DNA from: Actinospineispora eucalypti
GTDB lineage: Bacteria; Actinomycetota; Actinomycetes; Mycobacteriales; Pseudonocardiaceae
Direction of reading: 5' to 3'
Length of the DNA stretch: 64,000 bases
Assembly: GCA_014208095.1 (NCBI GenBank)
Contig: JACHMT010000002.1
Coordinates: forward strand, 930,001-994,000
Part shown: positions 24,194 to 31,907 of the stretch, piece after piece
Numbering within the stretch: the stretch's first letter is position 1
How the letters are laid out: the number at the start of each line of letters is the position of its first letter
The notes under the pieces: generated by a model
What the model saw: only the letters and a program-made list of their open reading frames with translations
Database searches by the model: none
Told to the model about the DNA's origin: nothing
Position numbers and translations under genes: made by a program

Positions 24194-25146
24194 CTGTCCG
24201 CCCCTCTCGAGTTGAGCGCCGGGAGCAGGCCGCCGGTGTGCCAGAACAGCACCGGCCCGCCGGCCAGCCGGTCCACCGAGGCGGAGAACGCCTCGGCGCC
24301 GTAGGTCTCGTCCAGCAACAGGCCCTCGGTGCGCAGGGCCAGCCGGGCGCGGTCACGCTCCAGCGCGCTGGCCGTGCCGAAGCCGGGTCCCCGGGCGTCC
24401 ACGATCTCCAGGCGGCCGGCCGGCTCAGCGGTGCCGAGCAGCTCCGCGCACTCCCGGGCCAGCCGCCGCACCCGCGCCCCGATCTCCTCCGGGGGCCGGC
24501 TCACCGAGACGCCCAGCACCGGCAGGTCCAGCCCGACCGCCGCCAGGCCGGCCAACAGCCCCGCGCAGCTGCCGCCCGACCCAACGGCCAGCACCACCAG
24601 CGGCCGCTCGTCCCAGCGCTGGTCCCCGAGCTGTTCGGCCAGCTCGGCGGCGGCCAGCGCGAACCCGACCGCGCCCAGCGCGGTGGACCCGCCGCGCGGC
24701 ACGCCGTACGCGGGATGCCCGTGCGCGGAAAGCTCGCCGGCGCGGGCCAGCACCAGCCGGTCCACCGCCGCCCGGTCGGTGTCCCCGGTGGGCCGGATCC
24801 GCGCCCCGGCCGCCCGGGCCAGCGCCAGGTTCGGGCTGTACGGCTCGCCCCAGATCACCAGCTCACAGGCCAGCCCGGCCGAGGCGGCCGCCATGGCCGC
24901 CGCCGCGCAGAAGTTGGACCCGGGTCCGCCCCCGGTGACCAGCACCTCGGCCCCCCGGGCGCCCGCCGCGCCGAGCAGGAACTCCAGCGGCCGGGTCTTG
25001 TTCCCGGCCACCCCGAACCCGGCCAGGTCGTCCCGCTTGACCAGCAGCGGGCCGGAGCCCAGCACCCGCTCCAGCCGGCGCGCCCGGACCAGCGGGGTGG
25101 GGAACACGCCCAACCGCACCCGGGGCAGCTCGTCGATCACGCCCAT
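24190..25146 (-). CDS. PLP-dependent enzyme, D-cysteine desulfhydrase/ACC deaminase family
   Basis: A 318-residue fold-type II PLP enzyme. It has VKRDDLAGFGVAGNKTRPLEFLLG (PLP Lys near residue 49), VTGGGPGSNFCAAAAMAAA, VPRGGSTALGAVGFA, VGSGGSCAGLLAGL, and LLDETYGAEAF with HTGGLLPAL at the end. It differs from the true ACC deaminase at 4324 (no Tyr-Glu pair of that type), so it has another substrate. The bacterial CoM pathway uses a PLP enzyme of this family on cysteate. Genes overlap on both sides. Confidence 0.82.
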   Translation of the reverse strand: MGVIDELPRVRLGVFPTPLVRARRLERVLGSGPLLVKRDDLAGFGVAGNKTRPLEFLLGAAGARGAEVLVTGGGPGSNFCAAAAMAAASAGLACELVIWGEPYSPNLALARAAGARIRPTGDTDRAAVDRLVLARAGELSAHGHPAYGVPRGGSTALGAVGFALAAAELAEQLGDQRWDERPLVVLAVGSGGSCAGLLAGLAAVGLDLPVLGVSVSRPPEEIGARVRRLARECAELLGTAEPAGRLEIVDARGPGFGTASALERDRARLALRTEGLLLDETYGAEAFSASVDRLAGGPVLFWHTGGLLPALNSRGADR

Positions 25147-26489
25147 TGCCCGGGCTCGGCCGCGCGGGCCCGCTCCGCCCTGGCCAGTACCCGGTCCACC
25201 ATCGCGCCGGCCGACGCCACGCTCGGCGCCGCCCGCCAACTCGCCGCCTCGGACGCGGTGGCCAGGCCGCGCGCGACCACCCCGTCGACCAGGTCGGCGC
25301 CCTCCTCGCGGAGGATCTCGTGAAGCGCCCGCTGCGCTTTGTCCCGGCCCAGCCGCGCGGTCAGCTCGGCCAGCACCCGCTCCGAGCCCAGGTCCGGCCC
25401 GTACCGGCGGACCGTCTCCGCCATCGCCTCCGGGTACACGTGCAGGCCGTCCACCAGGCGCAACGCCTGGTGCAGCGCGGCGCCGGTGAGCTGGCAGACC
25501 TCGGGCAGGGCCAGCCACTCCGCCTTCCACGCCCGGCCGTCCCGCTCGTGCCCGGCCACCATGCCCTCCACCAGCACCGCCGCCGACGAGCGGGCCAGCC
25601 GGGCCAGCGTGTCCAGGTGCTCGCTGCCCTCGGGGTTTCGCTTGTGCGGCATGGTGATGCTGCTGACCGCGCCCGGCGCGGCGGCCTCGGCCAGCTCGCC
25701 GATCTCCGGCCGGGACAGCTCGTACACCTCGGTGCCGATCCGGGACAGCGTGCCGCACACCATGGCCAGCACGGTGCCGAACTCGGCCAGGCGGTCCCGC
25801 GAGGTCAGCCAGGAGATCCCCGGGTCGGCCAGCCCCAGCTCGGCGCAGAACCGGCCCCGCAGCTCGGTGCCGCCCGCGCCGAAAAACCCGAGCACGCCGA
25901 CCGCCCCGGCCAGCTGCCCGACCACCCAGCGCGGCCGCCCCTCACGCAGCCGGTCGAGGTGTCGGCGCAGCTCATCGGCCCAGGAGGCGACCTTGAACCC
26001 GAAGGTCACCGGCGAGCCGGGCTGGCCGTGGGTGCGCCCGGCCATCACGGTGTCCCGGTGCTCGGCGGCCAGTCCGAGCAGCGCCGCCTCCAGCGCCCGT
26101 ACGTCCCGCCACACGACCGCGCCGACGTCCCGCATCACCAGGCCGAACCAGGTGTCCGAGACGTCCTGCACGGTGGCCCCGAAGTACACGTGCTCGCGGG
26201 CCGCTTCGGGCAGTACCCGCAGCAGGCCCCGGATCAGGCCCAAGGTGGAGTGTGAGGTCAGCCGGGTCTGCTCGGCCACGTAGTCCAGGTCCAGCTGGTC
26301 CACCGTGGCCCGGCCGATCGCCTCGGCGGAGCTGGCCGGCACCAGCCCCATGGCCGCCTGCGCCCGGGCCAGCGCGGCCAGGATGTCCAGCCAGGACGCC
26401 AGCATCGCGCGTTCCTCGAAGACCTCGGCCAGCTCGGGGGTGCCCCACAGGTGCGCGTACAGCCCGGCTGAGCTCAGCCGGGTGCCCAC
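25137..26489 (-). CDS. Adenylosuccinate-lyase-like enzyme (aspartase/fumarase superfamily)
   Basis: A 450-residue lyase of the PurB/PcaB subgroup. It has TSHSTLGLIRGLLRVLPE, YFGATVQDVSDTW near 105, MAGRTHGQPGSPVTFGFKVA near 140-160 and the signature GAVSSITMPHKRNPEGSEH near 265. GTG 26489 gives MGTRLSSAGLYAHLWG. It overlaps both neighbours. In Xanthobacter a superfamily member eliminates phosphate from phosphosulfolactate to give sulfoacrylate; this protein is the natural candidate for that step here, by inference from operon content. Confidence 0.82.
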   Translation of the reverse strand: MGTRLSSAGLYAHLWGTPELAEVFEERAMLASWLDILAALARAQAAMGLVPASSAEAIGRATVDQLDLDYVAEQTRLTSHSTLGLIRGLLRVLPEAAREHVYFGATVQDVSDTWFGLVMRDVGAVVWRDVRALEAALLGLAAEHRDTVMAGRTHGQPGSPVTFGFKVASWADELRRHLDRLREGRPRWVVGQLAGAVGVLGFFGAGGTELRGRFCAELGLADPGISWLTSRDRLAEFGTVLAMVCGTLSRIGTEVYELSRPEIGELAEAAAPGAVSSITMPHKRNPEGSEHLDTLARLARSSAAVLVEGMVAGHERDGRAWKAEWLALPEVCQLTGAALHQALRLVDGLHVYPEAMAETVRRYGPDLGSERVLAELTARLGRDKAQRALHEILREEGADLVDGVVARGLATASEAASWRAAPSVASAGAMVDRVLARAERARAAEPGQWA

Positions 26490-27355
26490 GCCGGCTCTTC
26501 CCGCGCGGCGAGCAGGGCCAACGCGTCGCGCACGTGCTCCAGGGAGGAACCCCAGGGCACGGACACCCAGCCCTCCCCGGCGTCGATCCGCTCCTCCTGC
26601 AGGCAGCACTTGGTGAGCAGCCGGGCGCCCTCCGGGCCGGGGCGCTGCTTCGGGCAGAAGTCCACGGTGGGCGGTTCGTCGCCGTAGAACCACCGGTGGA
26701 TCTGCCGGGAGCGGGCGCAGCCGAGCAGCGTCCATTCCGCCCGGTCCGGGTGTTCGTCGAGGTAGGAGACCCGTGCGCCGGGCACCTCGGCCCCCGATCC
26801 CCGGCACGGCAGCAGGTAGTGCTCCGCCGGTGCGGTGGCCGCCAGCGAGGCCAGCGTGGTCAGCTCGCCGACCAGCTCGATGGGCGGCAGCGACTCACTC
26901 ACGGCCAGCACCCGCCGCGCCTGGTCCAGCAGCTTGGCCGGCTCGGGCGGAACCACCTCGCGCACCACCACCCGCAGCGGGCGCGGTTCCAGGATGAAGT
27001 TCACGTGCGCGTAGCGCCCCTGCACCACCACCGCCCGCACCCCCGGCGCCCGGCGCGCCGCCACCTCGGCCAGCGCGGACGGGATGCCGGTGTCCACCTC
27101 CGGCTCGACCAGGTAGGCGCACTCGTCGGCGATCATCTCGACCGCGACGACCGGCGAGAACAGCTCGGTTTCCGAGGCCCGGGTGACCCGCAGCAACGCC
27201 GTCCGCCCGTCGCACCGGGCCACCACGAACCGGGTCTTGCGGTAGGCCGGGCGGCCGAGCAGCAACGCGCGCAGCGCGTCCTCGCCGAGCCCCACCTCCG
27301 TGGGCACCGCGGTCACCGCGACGCCCCGGTAGCGTTCCGGCACGAAGTTCCTCAC
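26474..27355 (-). CDS. Unknown conserved protein with Cys-rich C terminus in the sulfonate operon
   Basis: A 293-residue protein I cannot assign. Features: N-terminal RNFVPERYRGVAVTAVP, KTRFVVARCDGRTALLRVTR, VEMIADECAYLVEPEVDTG, LLPCRGSGAEVPGARVSYLD, and a C-terminal DFCPKQRPGPEGARLLTKCC with a CC pair. No signal peptide or membrane span. GTG 27355 overlaps the ComA-like stop (GTGA) and the 3' end overlaps the lyase by 16 bases, so it is firmly in the operon. Its cysteines would suit a metal or sulfur-transfer role; it is a candidate for a thiol-forming step, which is speculative. Confidence 0.7.
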   Translation of the reverse strand: MRNFVPERYRGVAVTAVPTEVGLGEDALRALLLGRPAYRKTRFVVARCDGRTALLRVTRASETELFSPVVAVEMIADECAYLVEPEVDTGIPSALAEVAARRAPGVRAVVVQGRYAHVNFILEPRPLRVVVREVVPPEPAKLLDQARRVLAVSESLPPIELVGELTTLASLAATAPAEHYLLPCRGSGAEVPGARVSYLDEHPDRAEWTLLGCARSRQIHRWFYGDEPPTVDFCPKQRPGPEGARLLTKCCLQEERIDAGEGWVSVPWGSSLEHVRDALALLAAREEPAWAPG

Positions 27356-28131
27356 GCCGTGTCCCGCTCCGCCCGTTCCCGCCGTGGCACGGCGGCGGTG
27401 TCCGACCGCAGGCCCAGCCGCAGGGTCTCCACCGACAGCACGTCGCCCAGCGCCACGTTCCCCAGGTTGACGTCGGCGCCGAACCGCCGGACGAACCAGG
27501 CCTGCTGGCCGGTGCGGGGCGCCTCGAAGATCACCCGTCGCTCGCCGACCGCACCGACCACGGCCTCCACCACCTCGGGGCGGACCCGGCCGGCCTCGTC
27601 GAAGGTGCCCACGGTGCCGCTCTGCCGGCCCTCGGTGACCACCCAGCGGGCACCCGCCTCCAGGTCGGCGAGGCATTCCCCCGGCCAGTGCCGCGCCGGG
27701 TTGGGCTCGCCGGGCGCCTTCGCGCCCACCTCGGCCAGGACATCGAAGTCCCGGCTGGCCCGGCGGATCAGCTCCCGCTTCTGGGTTCGGGACATAGCCA
27801 CGGTGCCCCGGGACACCTCCACGTAGCGGAACCCGACGTCACCCGCCCAGGCCAGGCAGTCCGCCGCGACGCCCTGGGCCCAGGCGATCTCCAGCAGGGT
27901 GCCCCCGAGGCAGGCCGCCACCCGGTGCTCGGCCAGCAGCGCGAGCTTGGCCTCGATCGCGGAGTCCAGGTAGGCGGTGCCCCAGCCGATCTTCCATATG
28001 TCGATGTGCGCGGCGGCGGAGGCCAGCACGTCACTCGCCGCCGCCACCCCGGCGCCCTGGTCCAACACATGGGTGAGCCCGGTCGCCCTCGGCTTCGCCG
28101 ATCGCGCGGGCAGCTCGAGGAAGTCCGGCAC
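27352..28131 (-). CDS. Phosphosulfolactate-synthase-like protein (ComA family)
   Basis: A 259-residue TIM-barrel protein matching the ComA family, which adds sulfite to phosphoenolpyruvate to give phosphosulfolactate, the first step of coenzyme M synthesis. Family blocks: GLTHVLDQGAGVAAASDVLA, HIDIWKIGWGTAYL (family DFLKLGWGT), ACLGGTLLEIAWAQG (family PGGTLFE), VGFRYVEVSRGTVAMS (family EISDGT), AEVGAK and WVVTEGRQSGTVGTFDEAG (family EGRESG). GTG 28131 follows the 114-aa gene stop by 8 nt. Some ComA relatives in plants and fungi are heat-shock proteins of other function, so the reaction is likely but not proven. Confidence 0.82.
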   Translation of the reverse strand: MPDFLELPARSAKPRATGLTHVLDQGAGVAAASDVLASAAAHIDIWKIGWGTAYLDSAIEAKLALLAEHRVAACLGGTLLEIAWAQGVAADCLAWAGDVGFRYVEVSRGTVAMSRTQKRELIRRASRDFDVLAEVGAKAPGEPNPARHWPGECLADLEAGARWVVTEGRQSGTVGTFDEAGRVRPEVVEAVVGAVGERRVIFEAPRTGQQAWFVRRFGADVNLGNVALGDVLSVETLRLGLRSDTAAVPRRERAERDTA

Positions 28132-28139
28132 CCGTCCGC

Positions 28140-28484
28140 TCAACCCCGCACCAGTTCGATGACCTCGGCCAGCGGGGCGGCCGCCACCGGCGTCACCCGG
28201 GACCGGCCGACGACGTCCAGGGCCATCCCGAACGCCCGCTCGGCGCGCTCCGGGTTCCGCCAGAGGTGGGCGTCGGCGAAGTCCAGCCAGTCGGCGGGAC
28301 CCAGTAAGGGCTCGTCGGAGTAGTCCAGCTCGTGCCAGGTGACCGCGATCTCGAACAGCTCCAGCAAGGCCTCCGGGTCGGAGTCCACCGCGAGCAGCCG
28401 ATCGTGGTGCTCGGGACATCGGAGTGCCGGGGCGCACCGGCCCCGGCAGGCGGCTACGCGCAACCGCGCGTGGGCACTCGTCAT
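28140..28484 (-). CDS. Small Cys-rich unknown protein, first gene of the sulfonate operon
   Basis: A 114-residue protein I do not recognise. The N terminus has clustered Cys and His (AACRGRCAPALRCPEHH, residues 12-28), which may bind metal. The rest is acidic and aromatic (FEIAVTWHELDYSDEPLLG, ADWLDFADAHLW). ATG 28484 has GGAGTGAG six bases upstream. It starts the operon that runs to 22685 and is divergent from osmC, with 114 nt between. Confidence 0.65.
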   Translation of the reverse strand: MTSAHARLRVAACRGRCAPALRCPEHHDRLLAVDSDPEALLELFEIAVTWHELDYSDEPLLGPADWLDFADAHLWRNPERAERAFGMALDVVGRSRVTPVAAAPLAEVIELVRG

Positions 28485-28598
28485 GGACTCACTCCCGAGG
28501 ACCGTCCGGCAATGGTGACTCGGCCCACCCTTCCGCCCCCGGTTGCACGGGCGTTGCACCCGGTGCACGCCCGCGCCGCCGGCCGGCAAGATGAGCGC

Positions 28599-28994
28599 AT
28601 GGCGGCGGAGCGAACGGTCCATGCCGAGTGGGCGGGTGGTCTCAAGGCCACGGTACGAGCGGGCGATTTCGACCTGGTCGCGGACGAACCGGCGTCCGTC
28701 GGCGGCACCGATGCCGGTCCCCAGCCGACCGAGCTGCTGTTGGCCTCGATCGCCTCCTGCTTCACCCTGGCCATGGCGTACAGCGCGAAGAAGTACGACA
28801 TACCGCTGGCCAATCTGGCGGTGGACGTGACCGGCCGCTACGACGGCCCCCAGTTCTCCTCGTTCCGGATCACCGTGCGGGCCGGCTCGCCCAACGGCGA
28901 GCACCTGGCCAAGCTGATCTCCTCGGCCGAGCGGGTCTGCTACGTCACCCGCACCCTGCGCGCCTCACCGGAGATCGAGATCGTCACCGGGTGA
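28599..28994 (+). CDS. OsmC-family protein
   Basis: A 131-residue OsmC/Ohr-fold protein. The two redox cysteines are in TELLLASIASCFTLAMAYSA (near residue 53) and SSAERVCYVTRTL (near 117), the usual pair of thiol peroxidases that reduce organic hydroperoxides. ATG 28599. The 3' end overlaps the convergent larC by 30 bases. Divergent from the sulfonate operon; a role in thiol protection is possible. Confidence 0.87.
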   Translation: MAAERTVHAEWAGGLKATVRAGDFDLVADEPASVGGTDAGPQPTELLLASIASCFTLAMAYSAKKYDIPLANLAVDVTGRYDGPQFSSFRITVRAGSPNGEHLAKLISSAERVCYVTRTLRASPEIEIVTG

Positions 28995-30149
28995 GTCGGC
29001 CAGCGAGTCGGCCAGGGCCAGCGCCCGCCGGGCCACCTCGCGCAGGGGCAGCCCGACCGCCTCGGCCGCGGCGGCCACGTCGTCGTGCTCGGGTTTGCCG
29101 CCCCACGGCCCGTACTTCACCCTGATCGGCCGGCCGGCCAGCTCCACCGTGCGGACGCGCCTCGGCAGCGCGTGCCGCTCCACCCGTTGCCGGCGAACCC
29201 CGAGACTGCCGGTCTCGGCCAGCAGCAGCCGCTCGCAGCCGTCGGCGCCCGCCGGGTCCGCCAGCACGTGCACGGTGTGCGCCGGGCGGCCCTTCTTCAT
29301 CGTCACCGGGCTGACCCAGGCGTCGGCGGCGCCCTCCGCCAGCAGCCTCCCGACCAGGTGGCCGAGCAGCTCGCCGGTCACGTCGTCCACATTGGTCTCC
29401 AGCAGGACCATGGTCGTCGTCGACGCGCGGTGCGCCGACTCGCCGAGCAGCGCCTGGAGAACGTTGGCCCGGCCGGGGAACTCCTTCGCCCCCGCGCCGT
29501 AGCCGACCGCGCGCACGGACATCGCCGGGGCCGGCCCGAACCGGGCACCGGCGGCCAGCAGCAGCGCCGCCCCGGTCGGCGTCACCGTCTCCCCGGCCAC
29601 CCCGGCCGGCACGATCGGCGCGGCCATCCGGGCGATCAGCGCGGCGGTGGCCGGCGCGGGCAGCGGCAGCACCCCGTGCCGGGTGCGCACGGTGCCCTCG
29701 CCCATGGCCAGCGGGCCGCAGTGCACCTCGGCGACGCCCAGCTCGTGGAGCGCGGCGGCCACACCGACGGTGTCCACCACGGTGTCCACCCCGCCGATCT
29801 CGTGCAGGTGCACGTCGGCCACCGGCACCCCGTGCAGCCCGGCCTCCACCTCGGCCAGTGCGGTTATCGCCCGGGTGGCCAGCGCGGCCACCGGCTCCGG
29901 CCGGGCCCGCCCGACCAGGTCCAGCAGCTCGGCGGCCCGCCGCTCCTTCGCCGTGTCGTCGGTGGTCACCACGGCGCGGGTGGCCGCCAGCGCGCCCCGG
30001 CGCTCGGTGCCGGCGTCCAGCCGCCAGCCGGTGATCCCGGTGCTCGCCACCGAGGCGCGCACCGCGTCCAGCGGGGCCCCGACCCCGAGCAGCGCGCCCA
30101 GCAGCATGTCCCCGGAGAGGCCGCTGAACGGGTTCAGCCAGAGGATCAT
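28965..30149 (-). CDS. larC: Nickel-pincer cofactor biosynthesis protein LarC
   Basis: A 394-residue LarC, the CTP-dependent nickel cyclometallase that inserts Ni into the pincer nucleotide. N-terminal WLNPFSGLSGDMLLGALLGVG, VHLHEIGGVDTVVDTVG, LPAPATAALI, ETVTPTGAALL; C-terminal TMVLLETNVDDVTGELLG, VTMKKGRPAHTVHVL, VKYGPWGGKPEHDDV. It is one continuous frame, unlike the frameshifted larC1/larC2 of Lactobacillus plantarum. ATG 30149 overlaps larB (ATGA). Confidence 0.93.
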   Translation of the reverse strand: MILWLNPFSGLSGDMLLGALLGVGAPLDAVRASVASTGITGWRLDAGTERRGALAATRAVVTTDDTAKERRAAELLDLVGRARPEPVAALATRAITALAEVEAGLHGVPVADVHLHEIGGVDTVVDTVGVAAALHELGVAEVHCGPLAMGEGTVRTRHGVLPLPAPATAALIARMAAPIVPAGVAGETVTPTGAALLLAAGARFGPAPAMSVRAVGYGAGAKEFPGRANVLQALLGESAHRASTTTMVLLETNVDDVTGELLGHLVGRLLAEGAADAWVSPVTMKKGRPAHTVHVLADPAGADGCERLLLAETGSLGVRRQRVERHALPRRVRTVELAGRPIRVKYGPWGGKPEHDDVAAAAEAVGLPLREVARRALALADSLADSPGDDLDLR

Positions 30150-30910
30150 TTCCGGGCCATCCGGAACGCGGCCATCGCGGCGCTGAACCCCGAGTCGATG
30201 TTGACCACCACCACGCCGGCCGCGCAGGAGGACAGCATGGCCAGCAGCGCGGTCACCCCGCCCAGGGTGGCGCCGTAACCGACCGAGGTGGGCACCGCGA
30301 TCACCGGGCAGCCGACCAGCCCGCCCACCACGCTGGGCAGCGCGCCCTCCATGCCGGCGATGCAGATCACCGCGTCCGCGGCGGCCAACCGTTCCCGCTG
30401 GGCCAGCAGCCGGTGCACCCCGGCCACCCCGACGTCGGCCACCAGTTCCGCGTCCAGCCCGACCGCGCGGGCCACCCCCAGCGCCTCGGCCGCGACCGGC
30501 CCGTCCGAGGTGCCCGCCGACACCACCAGCACCCGGAAGTCCACGGGCGTCGCCGCGCGCCACACCAGCAGCCGGGCCGCCGGGTCGTGCCGGCCACCCG
30601 GCACCATCCCGAGCACCGGCTCGGAGGCCTCCGGCGCGACCCTGGTGACCAGTACCGGCCCGGAGTTGGCGGCCAGCAGGCTGCCTACCACGCCGGCGAC
30701 CTGCTCGGCGGTCTTGCCCGGGGCGTACACCACCTCGGGAAGCCCCAGCCGGTCCTCCCGGTCGGTGTCCGGCCGGGCCCAGCCCAGGTCGGCGAAGCCG
30801 ACATCGGGCGGGCGCCCAGTTCGGCGCCCGACGGGATCGCTGTCAGCGAAACCGGCATCGGGCGGACGCCCGTGTCGGCGCGCGACGGGATCGCCGTCGA
30901 ACCCGGTCAC
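30146..30910 (-). CDS. larB: Nickel-pincer cofactor biosynthesis protein LarB
   Basis: A 254-residue LarB, which carboxylates and hydrolyses nicotinic acid adenine dinucleotide to the pincer precursor. The PurE-like core is intact: GLPEVVYAPGKT, ILVVSAGTSDGPVAAEAL-type segment, CIAGMEGALPSVVGGLVGCP, PTSVGYGATLGGVTALLAML. The N terminus is odd: instead of the usual helical region it has an 18-residue duplication (DPVxRRxGRPPDxGFAD twice, residues about 6-41) encoded by a 54-bp tandem repeat. GTG 30910 overlaps the larE stop. Confidence 0.92.
   Translation of the reverse strand: MTGFDGDPVARRHGRPPDAGFADSDPVGRRTGRPPDVGFADLGWARPDTDREDRLGLPEVVYAPGKTAEQVAGVVGSLLAANSGPVLVTRVAPEASEPVLGMVPGGRHDPAARLLVWRAATPVDFRVLVVSAGTSDGPVAAEALGVARAVGLDAELVADVGVAGVHRLLAQRERLAAADAVICIAGMEGALPSVVGGLVGCPVIAVPTSVGYGATLGGVTALLAMLSSCAAGVVVVNIDSGFSAAMAAFRMARK
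30789..30896. repeat. 54-bp in-frame tandem duplication in larB
   Basis: Units 30789-30842 and 30843-30896 differ at a few bases. Each encodes 18 residues of LarB. Each unit holds a small inverted repeat, e.g. CGGGCGCC...GGCGCCCG around 30809-30830. The length is a multiple of three, so the frame is kept. Confidence 0.85.
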
Positions 30911-31743
30911 CGGCCTGCCATGGCGGGCAGGCCGAGCAGCACGTTCATCCGTCCGCTGCGGAACCCCTGCAGGTCCAGCGCGCAGAACTGGAAGCCGGCG
31001 CCCCGGACCGCCGCATCGATCTCCGCGCGTCGTGCGTGCGCCTTGCCGAGGTCCTCCTCCGGCAGCTCGACCCGGGCCACGGTGCCGTCGGCGTGCGCGC
31101 GCACCCGGCAGACCGGGAAGCCCAGCGCGTGCAGCTCTGCCTCGCTCCGCTCGATCCGGAGCAGCACCTCACGGGTCACCCGGTCACCGTAGGCCACCCG
31201 GGAGGCCAGGCAGGCCGACGCCGGCTTCTCCGCCGTGGTCAGCCCGAGCCAGGCGCTCACCCGGCGCACCTGGGCCTTGCCCAGGCCGGCGTCGACCAGC
31301 GGCGCGATGGCGCCCCGGGCCGCGGCCGCGCGCTGGCCCGGGCGGTGGTCGCCGAGGTCGTCCAGGTTGGTGCCCAGGGCGATCGCGGCGCCGGACATCT
31401 CGGCCAGCGGGGTGAGCGCGTCCAGCAGCGCGCTCTTGCAGTGGTAGCAGCGGTTGCCGTCGTTCGCCCGGTACTCCGGCCGGTCCAGCTCGTCGGTGCA
31501 CACCTCCACGTGCCGGACGCCGTGGGCCCGGGCGAACCGGCGCGCGCCGGCCCGTTCGGCCGCCGCCAGACTGGGCGAAACCGCCGTCACCGCCACCGCC
31601 GCCGGCCCCAGCTCCGCCGCCGCGACCGCCGCGACCAGCGCCGAGTCCACCCCACCGGAGAACGCCACCAACACTGCCCTCTCGGCGCGCACCCGCCGGC
31701 GCAACGCGGCGAGCAGCTCGGTGTCCGTCGTGGTCGTGTCCAC
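30907..31743 (-). CDS. larE: Nickel-pincer cofactor biosynthesis protein LarE (sulfur insertase)
   Basis: A 278-residue ATP-dependent sulfur transferase. PP-loop VLVAFSGGVDSALVAAVA near residue 25-42, GNRCYHCKSALLDAL near 100, IALGTNLDDLGDHRPGQRAA, and EKPASACLASRVAYG with the Cys region that supplies sulfur in single-use LarE enzymes. GTG 31743 is chosen because GGGGAGG lies about 5 bases upstream; the longer start at 31776 would lie within the -10 box. It is first gene of larE-larB-larC. No larA (lactate racemase) is in the window. Confidence 0.92.
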   Translation of the reverse strand: MDTTTTDTELLAALRRRVRAERAVLVAFSGGVDSALVAAVAAAELGPAAVAVTAVSPSLAAAERAGARRFARAHGVRHVEVCTDELDRPEYRANDGNRCYHCKSALLDALTPLAEMSGAAIALGTNLDDLGDHRPGQRAAAARGAIAPLVDAGLGKAQVRRVSAWLGLTTAEKPASACLASRVAYGDRVTREVLLRIERSEAELHALGFPVCRVRAHADGTVARVELPEEDLGKAHARRAEIDAAVRGAGFQFCALDLQGFRSGRMNVLLGLPAMAGR

Positions 31744-31773
31744 TGCAGCCTCCCCGACCCCCGCCGAGTCATT

Positions 31774-31783
31774 CACTATAGTG
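31774..31783 (-). promoter_or_regulatory. Perfect CACTATAGTG palindrome overlapping the larEBC -10 box
   Basis: CACTATAGTG is a perfect 10-bp palindrome; its reverse strand supplies TATAGT as the -10. A 5' leader of about 25 nt to GTG 31743 contains a strong GGGGAGG. The same element, with mismatches, precedes several other operons of the window. Confidence 0.65.
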
Positions 31784-31907
31784 GAGAGATCGTTACCTCG
31801 CGGTGAACATCAGCGCCCACCGTCGCCCGCCCCGAAGTCATCGATCACGCAGCGGCGATCCACGTGGATGCGGCGGCCGCTTTTGCCCGGCTTCGGCAGC
31901 TAGCCGG

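Noticed and set aside
20990..24304. A forward frame of about 1100 codons, rich in His, Gly and Gln.
   Set aside because: It is antisense to the FAD oxidoreductase and lyase genes, has no domain and has shadow composition.
24190..25146. A second ACC deaminase.
   Set aside because: It shares the fold with the gene at 4324 but lacks the ACC deaminase Tyr-Glu pair (VYEGKS) and HLGG blocks.
31744..31776. GTG 31776 as the larE start.
   Set aside because: It lies over the TATAGT -10 box; GTG 31743 has GGGGAGG at correct spacing.
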